In this document: one piece after another, positions 31,776 to 39,261 of the stretch | How positions within the stretch are numbered: the stretch's first letter is position 1 | Layout: the number at the start of each line of letters is the position of its first letter | DNA from: Spirochaetaceae bacterium | GTDB taxonomy: Bacteria > Spirochaetota > Spirochaetia > DSM-27196 > Alkalispirochaetaceae | Direction: 5' to 3' | Assembly (NCBI GenBank): GCA_007695175.1 | Contig: REEH01000201.1 | Span: 1 to 42,762 of the forward strand | DNA length: 42,762 bases | Notes under the pieces: generated by a model | Told to the model about the DNA's origin: nothing | The model's input: the letters and a program-made list of their open reading frames with translations, nothing else | Databases searched by the model: none | Program-made: the position numbers and the translations under genes

Positions 31776-32759
31776 TCAGGGGGTGTGTGCCCGCGCCCGG
31801 CGCAACCACTCCTTCCCGAGAGTCCGCTCCAGTTTCTGCTCCATGTCGAGGCGCGCGATCCCGATCAGGTCCAGCTGGTGTGCTTTGACGGGACTGCGCG
31901 TCTGAATACCGGAGACCTGGAAACCGATGTCCGCCAGAGCAAGACTGCGCTGCAGCTGCGAGATACCCAACATACCCACCGTTCCGCTCAGCGCTCTGGT
32001 GGGAGAAGCGAGTTTCTCCGGCATGAAGGAGAGAGCCAGACTCACCCCGATAGAGAAGCGCGCTCCCATGGCGCGCACCACGTCCACCGGGGTCTGATCA
32101 ACCAGTCCCCCGTCTACGAGATACATGTCCCCCACCTGGACGGGCCGGAAAAAACCCGGCACGGCGCAACTGGCGCGTATCGCCGCGCCGATGGAGACGT
32201 CCGTTACGATCAGGGTTTCCACGCCGGGCAGGTCGCCCCGGGGAGGCGGGAGAAAGCGCTCCAGCTCCCGCCGGTTGATGCGCTTCGCCACCCTGCGACT
32301 CGTGAAGAGCACTCTCCGGCGTTTCTGGATATCCGCGGCCGTCACCGCCACGTCCCGGGGCAGTTCATCAAAGGTGCGGCGTCCGATCAGTTCCTCCACG
32401 ATCTCGCCCAGGCGTGTGTTGGGCAGGAGGCCCGCCAGGGCGCCCTCCTCCATGTGAAGGATATCGGAGAACTTGACCACGTGGGAAAACCAGTTCAGTT
32501 CCGAGGAAAACTCCCGGATATCACCTACGGGGGTGTTGGCCGCGTAGAGCACGGCGATTACCGCCCCGGCGGACGTTCCCGCCAGGATCGAAGGTCTCAG
32601 GAGGGCATACTCTTCGAGCGCTTCCAGGATTCCCACGTGGGCGATGCCCCGGGCACCACCGCCACCCAGCGCCAGACCGACCGGGCCCCCGCGGACCCGC
32701 GACCGTGCCCGCAGGCGGGTCAGAGGGAGGTTTTTTGACAGTGAACTGTTGCGGGACAT
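31776..32759 (-). CDS. Patatin-like phospholipase family protein
   Basis: 327 residues. VGLALGGGGARGIAHVGIL is the oxyanion-hole motif, AGTSAGAVIAV carries nucleophile Ser63 (G-x-S-x-G) and LVDGGLVDQTP supplies Asp216 of the Ser-Asp dyad, as in RssA-type bacterial patatins. It probably hydrolyses lipid acyl esters. Start choice: the open frame extends to ATG 32867, but a TTGACA-17-TACTCT promoter ends at 32870, so transcription should begin downstream of that ATG. ATG 32759, with GAGGTGC ahead of it, is the better start. Confidence 0.9.
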   Translation of the reverse strand: MSRNSSLSKNLPLTRLRARSRVRGGPVGLALGGGGARGIAHVGILEALEEYALLRPSILAGTSAGAVIAVLYAANTPVGDIREFSSELNWFSHVVKFSDILHMEEGALAGLLPNTRLGEIVEELIGRRTFDELPRDVAVTAADIQKRRRVLFTSRRVAKRINRRELERFLPPPRGDLPGVETLIVTDVSIGAAIRASCAVPGFFRPVQVGDMYLVDGGLVDQTPVDVVRAMGARFSIGVSLALSFMPEKLASPTRALSGTVGMLGISQLQRSLALADIGFQVSGIQTRSPVKAHQLDLIGIARLDMEQKLERTLGKEWLRRARAHTP

Positions 32760-32869
32760 TTTCAGCACCTCGAGCACCTCGGCGGGAGGAGAAACCGGTT
32801 CAGCGACAGGTATTCCCGCTGCAATCCCGGCCGGCGTCGACTCAACCCCGTTGCCGCCTCTTATCATCA

Positions 32870-32898
32870 AGAGTAGGAGCCACCGGCGCTTCTGTCAA
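32870..32898 (-). promoter_or_regulatory. Candidate promoter of the patatin gene
   Basis: On the minus strand a perfect TTGACA (32898-32893), a 17-nt spacer and TACTCT (32875-32870). The predicted start point near 32863 gives a leader of about 100 nt before ATG 32759. Confidence 0.6.
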
Positions 32899-32912
32899 CG
32901 ATGGGGCCATTC

Positions 32913-32921
32913 TGGTACTAT
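32913..32921 (+). promoter_or_regulatory. Extended -10 element of the HAD phosphatase gene
   Basis: TGGTACTAT combines TG-N with a TACTAT -10 box, 7 nt before ATG 32929. An in-frame ATG at 32920 lies inside the box and is unlikely to be used. The -35 region is poor. It is divergent from the patatin promoter and the two regions adjoin. Confidence 0.45.
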
Positions 32922-32928
32922 GTTCGCC

Positions 32929-33606
32929 ATGTACGGACAATCCTATGAGGCAGTGATCTTTGACATGGACGGCGTGATTCTCGACAGCGAGCCCCTGCAC
33001 CAGCAACTGGAGGCGCGGATGTACCAGGAGCTGGGCATTTCCGTCTCCGCCGAGGAAGTGCGGAGTTATATAGGGGTCAACAGCTACGAAATGTGGCGAA
33101 CGTTCCGTGAGCGGCACGGCGTTACCCGATCCGTGGAAGAGCTGGTGCAAATCGAACGGGACCGGTACCGGAGGATCGTCGCGGAGCAGGGTGTTCCTTT
33201 TGTTCCCGGCGTACTGGAGCTGATCCGCAATCTCGCCGGCCGTGGTATTCGCCTCGCCGTGGCCTCCTCCGCTCCGCGCGAGCAGATCGATCACGCGCTC
33301 GAGTCGGCGGAAATGACCGCGCTTTTTCAAGCCCGGGTGAGCGGAGATGAGGTTCTTCGAAGCAAGCCCGATCCGGCAATCTTTCTGCTGGCGGCGGAGC
33401 GACTCCGCGTTGACACCGGGGCGTGCATCGTCATCGAGGACGCTCCCCACGGCGTAGCCGCCGCTCGTGCGGCAGGCATGCGGTGCATCGGTTTTGCCGA
33501 TCCCGAATCGGGCAGTCTTGATCTGAGCAAAGCGGATATGGTGTGCAGTTCCATGGAGGAGGTTTGGTACGTGCTCGAAGGGAGCGTACTGAAGGGGGCG
33601 TGCTGA
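32929..33606 (+). CDS. HAD-superfamily phosphatase/phosphoglucomutase-type protein
   Basis: 225 residues. VIFDMDGVILDSEPLH is HAD motif I (Asp12 nucleophile, Asp14 acid/base), LAVASSAP is motif II, SKPDPAIF is motif III with its Lys, and VIEDAPHGVAAARAAGM is motif IV. The cap domain after motif I is of the beta-phosphoglucomutase class, so the substrate is probably a small sugar phosphate. It starts at ATG 32929, chosen from the extended -10 element. The last codons and the stop fall in a run of degenerate 14-15 bp repeats, which sets the C-terminus (VLEGSVLKGAC). Confidence 0.88.
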   Translation: MYGQSYEAVIFDMDGVILDSEPLHQQLEARMYQELGISVSAEEVRSYIGVNSYEMWRTFRERHGVTRSVEELVQIERDRYRRIVAEQGVPFVPGVLELIRNLAGRGIRLAVASSAPREQIDHALESAEMTALFQARVSGDEVLRSKPDPAIFLLAAERLRVDTGACIVIEDAPHGVAAARAAGMRCIGFADPESGSLDLSKADMVCSSMEEVWYVLEGSVLKGAC

Positions 33607-33632
33607 AAGGGACGCGCTGAAAGGGACGCGCT
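33571..33632 (+). repeat. Degenerate 14-15 bp tandem repeats across the HAD stop codon
   Basis: Units read GTGCTCGAAGGGAGC, GTACTGAAGGGGGC, GTGCTGAAAGGGAC, GCGCTGAAAGGGAC and a partial GCGCTA. Because most units are 14 bp, each one shifts the frame, and a TGA falls in the third unit. Confidence 0.75.
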
Positions 33633-33661
33633 AAAAAACGAACGGCTTCCCGGAGGAAGCC
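33633..33661 (-). terminator. Rho-independent terminator downstream of hsp20
   Basis: On the minus strand GGCTTCC, loop TCCG, GGAAGCC (33661-33644) is followed by GTTCG and six T (33638-33633). It ends hsp20 transcription; the hairpin could also stop the convergent HAD transcript. Confidence 0.75.
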
Positions 33662-33700
33662 GCCTGTCCCTGTGTGTACTGCTGTGTACCTCTATTTTTA

Positions 33701-33757
33701 CCGGCCGGTCCGGCATAACCGGGGCCGGCCGGGTTTGTACTATCAACCGCGGTTGAT
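33701..33757. other. Two inverted repeats at the hsp20 3' end
   Basis: CCGGCCGGTCCGG (33701-33713) pairs imperfectly with CCGGGGCCGGCCGG (33719-33732) around a CATAA loop. A perfect 16-bp palindrome ATCAACCGCGGTTGAT (33742-33757) covers the hsp20 stop codon. With the terminator at 33633-33661 they make three structures in a row; their role is unknown. Confidence 0.6.
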
Positions 33758-34210
33758 CTTGATCTGCCGCGGCTTGGACTCGGGCTTCTTGGGCAGCACC
33801 ACCGAGAGAACGCCATTGCGATAGGTGGCGTCGATCTTGCCCGCATCCGCATCCTTGGGCAGGGAGAAACTGCGGTGGAAGGCGCCACACCGGCGTTCCC
33901 GCAGGAGATAACCGTTATGCTCCTCCCCGTTGTTTACCCCCTTGTCACTGCCGGCGCTCTTCTCCTTGTCCAGGGAAGAAATCACCAGCAGGTTGTCCTC
34001 GATCCGGACGTCAAACTGATCCTCGCTCATCCCCGGCAGGTCCGCCTCGATCGTGTACTGCTGTTCATCGGCGCGAATGTCCACGGCGGGCTTCCGTGTA
34101 TCCCAACCGGGAACACCGCTGAAGACGGAATCGAAAAGCCTGTCAAAAGAACCGAGCGTGCTCAATCCACTGTTTGCCACTGCGGGCCGTCGTACTGTCA
34201 GATAATTCAT
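33743..34210 (-). CDS. Small heat shock protein, Hsp20/alpha-crystallin family
   Basis: 155 residues. After a variable N-terminal part (SFDRLFDSVFSGV), the alpha-crystallin domain runs from about residue 40: PAVDIRADEQQYTIEADLPG, DNLLVISSLDKE, GYLLRERRCGAFHRSFSLP, then YRNGVLSVVLPKKPE, the GVL motif of the last beta strands. It is an ATP-independent holdase for unfolding proteins. GGGAGG precedes ATG 34208-34210; longer upstream frame ignored. No CIRCE element is seen, but a sigma-54-like element lies 110 nt upstream. A good terminator follows. Confidence 0.95.
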   Translation of the reverse strand: MNYLTVRRPAVANSGLSTLGSFDRLFDSVFSGVPGWDTRKPAVDIRADEQQYTIEADLPGMSEDQFDVRIEDNLLVISSLDKEKSAGSDKGVNNGEEHNGYLLRERRCGAFHRSFSLPKDADAGKIDATYRNGVLSVVLPKKPESKPRQIKINRG

Positions 34211-34550
34211 CTCATACCTCCCGTATGTCTCGATGCGGTTTTGTTTTCCGGCCGAGGCCGAGGCCCTTACCGGCGCCTCTCTATCAACCCCGCCGTTCCA
34301 CATCTCTTTGTCTACATATAAGCATGAACCGTGCCAAGCGTGACAAATTTCGGAATGAGATCCGTATATTATTTCCCGGAAATGATTTACATAACTTTCT
34401 CGTCGTGCCCGACACCGGCGAGAAGCTCCCCCGGGATGCCCGAAAAAGGACGGGAACGGGTAAAAGAGATACAGTGTCAAAATTACCCGTTCAGAGTGCG
34501 TCATAATGACACTACCGGCCCGAGTGGGAGGGAAGAGGTGTGTCTTCCGG
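34211..34550. other. 340-nt intergenic region between the alpha/beta hydrolase and hsp20 genes
   Basis: No credible gene. Next to the hydrolase stop is a 6-bp hairpin, GGAAGA (34531-34536) with TCTTCC (34543-34548), without a T-run. GTCATAATGAC (34500-34510) is a short palindrome. Promoter-like sequences for hsp20 lie at 34321-34350 on the minus strand. No repeat or RNA gene is recognised. Confidence 0.6.
34321..34336 (-). promoter_or_regulatory. Sigma-54-like -24/-12 element upstream of hsp20
   Basis: On the minus strand TGGCAC-GGTTC-ATGCT keeps the GG and GC dinucleotides at the -24/-12 spacing and differs from TGGCAC-N5-TTGCT in one base. A sigma-70 alternative, TTGTCA with an 18-20 nt spacer to TTATAT, overlaps it, so the assignment is open. 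The leader to hsp20 would be about 100 nt. Confidence 0.35.
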
Positions 34551-35396
34551 TTACCGCGGTTCTCCGCCGCCCATCGGAGCCCCGACAAAGTGAAGGATTT
34601 CCAGCCACGTCTCCCGGGAGAGGTCACCGATGAGCGTGTTGTGATCGGATCCCGGAACGGACCAGAGTCGCCCCGATCCGCGAAACCCCTCGTGGAGTTG
34701 CCGTCCGAAGCGCGCCGGAACCACCCGGTCCTCCTCCGCCACCACGACGGCAAGCGGCCCAGGGAATCCCTCCAGGTTCACTTCGTTATTCCAGCGATCC
34801 CGCAGAAGCAGCCCCACCGGGAGGAAGGGAAACTGCGATCGCGCCACGTCCACCAGGCTGGTGAAGGGTGTGATCAGGATGGCACCTGTCACCATTTCCG
34901 GATACGCTCCGGCGAGCCATGAGGCGGGGCCGCTTCCGATCGACTCCCCCAGAAGCAGGACGGGCCCGGACCGGGACGCCAGCTCCCGCAGTGCCTCCTC
35001 CGCGGCGAGACGGATGGACTTCTCCCCGGGGCGACCAGGCCGTGCGCCAAATCCGGGGTACTCCAGAATGTACACCGGACGATGAGGAAAGAGCTGGGCG
35101 TAGTAGTTCCGGTGTGCGGCGTAGCCGGCGTTTCCATGCAGGACCAGGACCGGCCCGGATTCATCCCCACTCTCCGGCTGTATTCGGGCCGGCCGGTAAA
35201 AACCGGTCAGCGCCCCATCCCCGTCCCACCAGGGCTCCAGTCCCGCGGTCGCGGCCGCTGCGGTAACGTCCCTTTCCGACCCGCGGGAGGGAAAGTAGAT
35301 CAGGCGACGCTGGGCAAGCGTCAAGAGCACCAGCATCAGCGCGTACAGCAGGAGAATTACGCGAACCCACCGCCAGAGAGCGTACACCCAGGCCAT
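34551..35396 (-). CDS. Membrane-anchored alpha/beta hydrolase (Bem46-like)
   Basis: 281 residues. One N-terminal membrane helix (residues 10-27) is followed by an alpha/beta-hydrolase core: LVLHGNAGYAAHR supplies the oxyanion strand (HGN), LLLGESIGSGPASWLAG the nucleophile elbow (G-E-S-I-G), VVAEEDRVVP the acid loop and GSDHNTLIG the catalytic His. The RRLIYFPSRG stretch after the helix is characteristic of this group. Substrate unknown; ester or lipid hydrolysis at the membrane surface is likely. The ATG directly abuts the stop codon of the rlmD-like gene upstream, so both are co-transcribed. Confidence 0.88.
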   Translation of the reverse strand: MAWVYALWRWVRVILLLYALMLVLLTLAQRRLIYFPSRGSERDVTAAAATAGLEPWWDGDGALTGFYRPARIQPESGDESGPVLVLHGNAGYAAHRNYYAQLFPHRPVYILEYPGFGARPGRPGEKSIRLAAEEALRELASRSGPVLLLGESIGSGPASWLAGAYPEMVTGAILITPFTSLVDVARSQFPFLPVGLLLRDRWNNEVNLEGFPGPLAVVVAEEDRVVPARFGRQLHEGFRGSGRLWSVPGSDHNTLIGDLSRETWLEILHFVGAPMGGGEPR

Positions 35397-36812
35397 TCAG
35401 CCCCTCCTTTCCAGCAGCACCACCGTCTCGACGTGCCGCGTCTGGGGAAACATGTCCACCGGTTGGATCAGTTTTACCTCGTACCGATCCGCCAGGTCCT
35501 GTATGTCCGTGGCCTGCGAGCGGGCGTTGCAGCTGACGTACACGATCCGTGGCGGTGCGATTTCCAGCAGCGCTTTCCGCGCCGCCCGGTGTACACCCAC
35601 CCGGGGCGGATCCACCACCACCAGATCCGGAGTACCGTACCGCGCCTCCAGAGTGGAGAGAAGTGTTTCCACCTGGCCTTCCAGGAAATCCGCGTTCCCG
35701 ATCCCGTTGAGCTCAGCGTTTTCCCGCGCCGCCCGGACGGCGTCCGGGACCGATTCGATGCCGACCACACGCTCCACCCGGCGCGCCAGCAGGAGCGCGA
35801 TGCTCCCGATCCCGCTGTACAGGTCAAAGGCGAGACGCGTCGGGTCTCCCGCGCCCGGCTCCGTGCCCAGCCCCGCCGTGAGCGCCGCCTCGTACAACCG
35901 CACCGCCTGCTCCGGGTTGGTCTGGTAGAAGGCCTTGGGCCTGATCCGCAGCCGGTTGGGTCCGCACCGTTCCGTGATAAAGGGTTCGCCCCGGTACAGC
36001 ATCACCTCGTGGGGAAAGATGCTGTCGTTCGCGCCGGTGTTCACCACGTAATTGAGGGAGGTGATCCCGGGAAAGCGCTCCGCCAGGGCACTCATCACCA
36101 GCTCCACCGCCCCCGGGTCATCCTCGCCGAACATTACCGTTACCATCACCTCTCCGGTGAGACTGGTGCGCACGATGAGAAGGCGCATCACGCCGCAGTG
36201 CTCCCGGGCGTCGTAAAAAGAGAGACCCCGCTCCCGCGTAAACTCGCCGAGAAAGCGACGGATACTCTCGGAGGGTTCCGGTTGGAGGTGGCATTCGGAA
36301 AGGTCCAGAACGCGATCGAAACGTCCCGGCGCATGGAATCCCAGACCGCGCCGGTCCGCGATCTCCTCCGCCTCCCGCACTTCCCGGTCGGTGAGCCACC
36401 GCTGCGCACCGAAGGAGTACTCCAGCTTGTTGCGGTACAGCCGTTCCCGCGGTGCGGGCAGGGCGGGCCGAAACACACCCGCCCCCGTATCGCCCCCGTC
36501 GGGAAGCCCCGCTTCCCGGAAAGCGGCGCGGACGGTGGCTTCCTTGAGCGACAGCTGGTCGCGGTAGGCGAGGTCCTGAAGCGTACACCCGCCGCACTCT
36601 CCGAAGTGAAGACAGAACGGTTCCACCCGGGGCCGCTCCGATTGGATCAATCGCAGCACGTCTCCCAGGATCGTTCCCGCCTTGCGGCGCCGGACCCGCA
36701 CATCCACCACGTCCCCCGGCAAGGCACCATTCACCGCCACCGGACGCTCCTGCCCGTCCGGCAGGGTGTGGACGCCGCGCCCGCGACCGCGACTGTCCAG
36801 TCCGGTAATCAT
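35397..36812 (-). CDS. TrmA/RumA-family RNA uracil-C5 methyltransferase (RlmD-like)
   Basis: 471 residues. Residues about 1-55 form a TRAM RNA-binding domain (GVHTLPDGQERPVAVNGALPG region). CLHFGECGGCTLQ (Cys67, 73, 76) with a later Cys makes the Fe-S site typical of RumA/RlmD. FDLYSGIGSIALLLA is the SAM-binding motif, VVVDPPRVGVHR the catalytic-site loop and IVYVSCNARSQATDI carries the nucleophilic Cys. The substrate is 23S rRNA or tRNA uracil; family members cannot be separated reliably by eye. ATG 36812 is preferred over the GTG 12 codons upstream because GGAGG lies 7 nt before it. Confidence 0.9.
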   Translation of the reverse strand: MITGLDSRGRGRGVHTLPDGQERPVAVNGALPGDVVDVRVRRRKAGTILGDVLRLIQSERPRVEPFCLHFGECGGCTLQDLAYRDQLSLKEATVRAAFREAGLPDGGDTGAGVFRPALPAPRERLYRNKLEYSFGAQRWLTDREVREAEEIADRRGLGFHAPGRFDRVLDLSECHLQPEPSESIRRFLGEFTRERGLSFYDAREHCGVMRLLIVRTSLTGEVMVTVMFGEDDPGAVELVMSALAERFPGITSLNYVVNTGANDSIFPHEVMLYRGEPFITERCGPNRLRIRPKAFYQTNPEQAVRLYEAALTAGLGTEPGAGDPTRLAFDLYSGIGSIALLLARRVERVVGIESVPDAVRAARENAELNGIGNADFLEGQVETLLSTLEARYGTPDLVVVDPPRVGVHRAARKALLEIAPPRIVYVSCNARSQATDIQDLADRYEVKLIQPVDMFPQTRHVETVVLLERRG

Positions 36813-36921
36813 GATTGCCTCCAGCTCTTTTCGGCGTCGTTCCTTCACCGTCTCGTTTCCCCGTTTCCTCGTTGCCTCGTATTCCCTTTCCTGGTCCGCC
36901 GGCTCCGCCGCCGCTCGCCCG

Positions 36922-36951
36922 TGGACACGGGAGTCTCCAGAATAGGATAAT
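36922..36951 (+). promoter_or_regulatory. Candidate promoter of the SpoU-type methyltransferase gene, start-codon-proximal
   Basis: TGGACA (36922-36927), 18-nt spacer, GATAAT (36946-36951), then 7 nt to ATG 36959. No Shine-Dalgarno in the gap. Confidence 0.45.
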
Positions 36952-36958
36952 CACCGGG

Positions 36959-37666
36959 ATGAGCACAATCGAAGGGGCGCGCCGGGAGGCGGAGATTACG
37001 ATCCTCAGGCCCTTTATCAGCGATCGCCGGTGGGAACGGATGCAGACCGTTCTGGCGCACCGGACGCGGTATGTCACCGTAGCGGTGGAGGATATCTACC
37101 AGCCCCACAACGGCAGTGCGATTCTCCGGTCCTGTGATGCCTTCGGCTTCCAGGACGTTCATATCATCGAAAACCGGAATCGCTACCAGGTCAACCCCGG
37201 CGTGGAACTGGGTACCTCCCAGTGGCTGACGATGCATCGGTACCGCCGGGAGGAAAATGATCATCCCGCGGCGGCAACCGACGCGTGCCTTCACGCGCTG
37301 CGCGGTGCCGGGTACCGCATCGTTGCCACGTCACCGCACGAGGAGGGAGCAACGCCCGACACCCTGCCCCTGGCGGGAGGACCGGTGGCTCTCCTCTTCG
37401 GAACGGAGAAGGAGGGTCTTACCGAGACAGCCCTCACCGGAGCGGACGAGCATCTTCGCATTCCCATGGTAGGCTTCGTGGAGAGCCTCAACATCTCCGT
37501 TTCGGCGGCGGTCACGCTCCATAGGCTGGGCAATCGCCTGCGGGAAGGCGGGACCGTACCGATTCCCTGGCAGCTCTCGGAGGATGAGCGCCGGGATATT
37601 CTCCACCGATGGATCCTCCGGAACGTGCGCCACGCGCACCAGATCATCAGCCGTCAGCTTCCCTGA
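36959..37666 (+). CDS. SpoU/TrmH-type RNA 2'-O-ribose methyltransferase
   Basis: 235 residues of the SPOUT class. The order of motifs is standard: YQPHNGSAILRSCDAFGFQDV with the conserved N-x-x-A-x-x-R, then VALLFGTEKEGLTE (SAM-binding knot) and GFVESLNISVSAAVTLHRL at the C-terminus. The short N-terminal helix ahead of motif 1 and the length suggest tRNA Gm18 methyltransferase TrmH, though rRNA targets are possible. It is a single-gene unit with a start-proximal promoter and is divergent from rlmD. Its 3' end overlaps the convergent 524-residue gene by 13 nt. Confidence 0.9.
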   Translation: MSTIEGARREAEITILRPFISDRRWERMQTVLAHRTRYVTVAVEDIYQPHNGSAILRSCDAFGFQDVHIIENRNRYQVNPGVELGTSQWLTMHRYRREENDHPAAATDACLHALRGAGYRIVATSPHEEGATPDTLPLAGGPVALLFGTEKEGLTETALTGADEHLRIPMVGFVESLNISVSAAVTLHRLGNRLREGGTVPIPWQLSEDERRDILHRWILRNVRHAHQIISRQLP

Positions 37667-39228
37667 GGACTTCCCCGCCGGCGCGGTACCGTACCGCTCC
37701 CGGCGACCGTTCCGCCCCCTGCCCGGGCCGCCGCGGCCCGGACGGTCATCCGCGCCGCCAGCAGTTCGTCCCAGGCTACGGGATTCCCCCGTTTCATCGC
37801 GGCTTCCAGGACCGCCACGTCCTCCAGGTACATTCTCCTGCCCCGGCGGGAAAACGTCGAGGAGATGCGCATCTGCACCTCTCGCGTGTCGCCACACCCC
37901 GCCTGAACGAGGATAATCCGGGGCAGGCGCCGCAGGAGCGGCCTCAGGAGCGAGAGTCGAGCCTCCTCCAGCGTCCGCGCCAGCGCGCCTGCTTCGATCT
38001 GCTTTTGCCACGCCTCCCGGAGACGCGCATCCCGCGGTCCGGAATAGAAGCGGCTTACCAGTTCATTGACCGCTCCCGGCGGACTGTAACCGGGACGCCG
38101 CGAACGGTCCGCCAGATCCCGGATCAGCATCTCGCAGGCGAGCGAGAAGTCTATCCACGGTGCCGGTACGGGTACGTGCTGCGTGCTGTGATCCAGGACT
38201 TGTTCCCACCGGCGCCGCCCCAGGGCACGGCCCACAACTTCCCTGTCCCGGTGCTGCAGCCCCGCAACGAGACTCACCAGTGCCCGATAGTGGGACCCGC
38301 TCCGGTACGCGCTCTCCACGAGCGTCCGTGGCGCGATACCTCCGGCCCTGAGAAGCTCCGTTACGGTGCGCACCGCGTAACGACTCCGTCGCTCCTCGGC
38401 GGTGCGGGGCAGAAAGGTCGACAGACCGCCGATTCCCTCCTTGCGCAGCAGGTAATCACAGATGCGCGCCGCGGCGGCGCGCTGCATCGATAGTGAGCCA
38501 CCCGGAGGTGTATCAGTCCGATCACCCCCCGGGGTGTCGACGATCCGGGCGAGCAGGCGGTTGAGCGTCGGTATCGGCCACCACGCGGTCCATTCCGCCG
38601 TGGCCAGGCGGAGCAGGCGTGCGTCCGTCCGTGCTACCGAGGGAGGACTGCGCTCCATCGTAACCTCTACCCGGGGCATTCCCGTTCCACGCAGTATATC
38701 CCGCGTGCCCTGTAGACCTCGCCCCAGGGCCCGTTCATCTCCGCCCCCGCTCTGCACCACGATCCATCCCACGTCACCGGCCCGGCAGTGCCACGGGACT
38801 TCTCCCGGTGTGTGGAAGACCCCATTCAGTTCCTGCCCCGTCACCAGGGTGACCTCCACCTGCCCCGGACCATGAAGCGCCGCCAGGGTCCGCCACAGGA
38901 GGAGGGGATCGGCAATCCAGGTCAGCACCTCCCGGGGAAGCTGCACGCGATACCGGGCATCCCCCGTTTCATCGCCCACCGGTTCCGGGTAACCGTACTC
39001 CTTCACTCCCGCGACGACGTCCGCCAGCACGCGCACAACCCCCGTCTCGCCCCCGGCAAAGGTGACGCCCGCAAAGGCGTCTCCGGCCCCGTTCCGGCCG
39101 CCCTCCCCCACCAGAAGCGAGCTCCCGCCCTCTTCACCCAGGGATTCAAAGGGGATGGTCAACGTTGAGGTTTGTCGTTTCAGGATTTCCCGGACCCGCA
39201 GCGGCCCCAATGCTCGTAGTGCGCTCAT
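37654..39228 (-). CDS. Uncharacterised 524-residue protein
   Basis: I do not recognise a family. The start (ATG 39226-39228) has AGGGAGC ahead of it and lies 34 nt from the divergent THUMP-methyltransferase start. No signal peptide or membrane helix is apparent. The first 230 residues look like a mixed alpha/beta fold with glycine-rich turns; residues about 250-524 are strongly basic and helical, with many Arg and Leu (TEERRSRYAVRTVTELLRAG-like and EARLSLLRPLLRRLPRIILV-like stretches). The high Arg content fits either a nucleic-acid-binding protein or general G+C pressure. The frame stays open beyond this start on the opposite strand of its neighbour, which I reject as coding. Confidence 0.6.
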   Translation of the reverse strand: MSALRALGPLRVREILKRQTSTLTIPFESLGEEGGSSLLVGEGGRNGAGDAFAGVTFAGGETGVVRVLADVVAGVKEYGYPEPVGDETGDARYRVQLPREVLTWIADPLLLWRTLAALHGPGQVEVTLVTGQELNGVFHTPGEVPWHCRAGDVGWIVVQSGGGDERALGRGLQGTRDILRGTGMPRVEVTMERSPPSVARTDARLLRLATAEWTAWWPIPTLNRLLARIVDTPGGDRTDTPPGGSLSMQRAAAARICDYLLRKEGIGGLSTFLPRTAEERRSRYAVRTVTELLRAGGIAPRTLVESAYRSGSHYRALVSLVAGLQHRDREVVGRALGRRRWEQVLDHSTQHVPVPAPWIDFSLACEMLIRDLADRSRRPGYSPPGAVNELVSRFYSGPRDARLREAWQKQIEAGALARTLEEARLSLLRPLLRRLPRIILVQAGCGDTREVQMRISSTFSRRGRRMYLEDVAVLEAAMKRGNPVAWDELLAARMTVRAAAARAGGGTVAGSGTVPRRRGSPQGS

Positions 39229-39261
39229 GCTCGCTCCCTGATACAATATCGGTGGGCGCCC

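Noticed and set aside
32760-32870. Longer patatin N-terminus
   Set aside because: A TTGACA-17-TACTCT promoter overlaps its start, so the ATG would not be transcribed; ATG 32759 has a Shine-Dalgarno.
34211-34550. CIRCE element or small gene upstream of hsp20
   Set aside because: No TTAGCACTC-N9-GAGTGCTAA, and the frames present lack codon bias or similarity.
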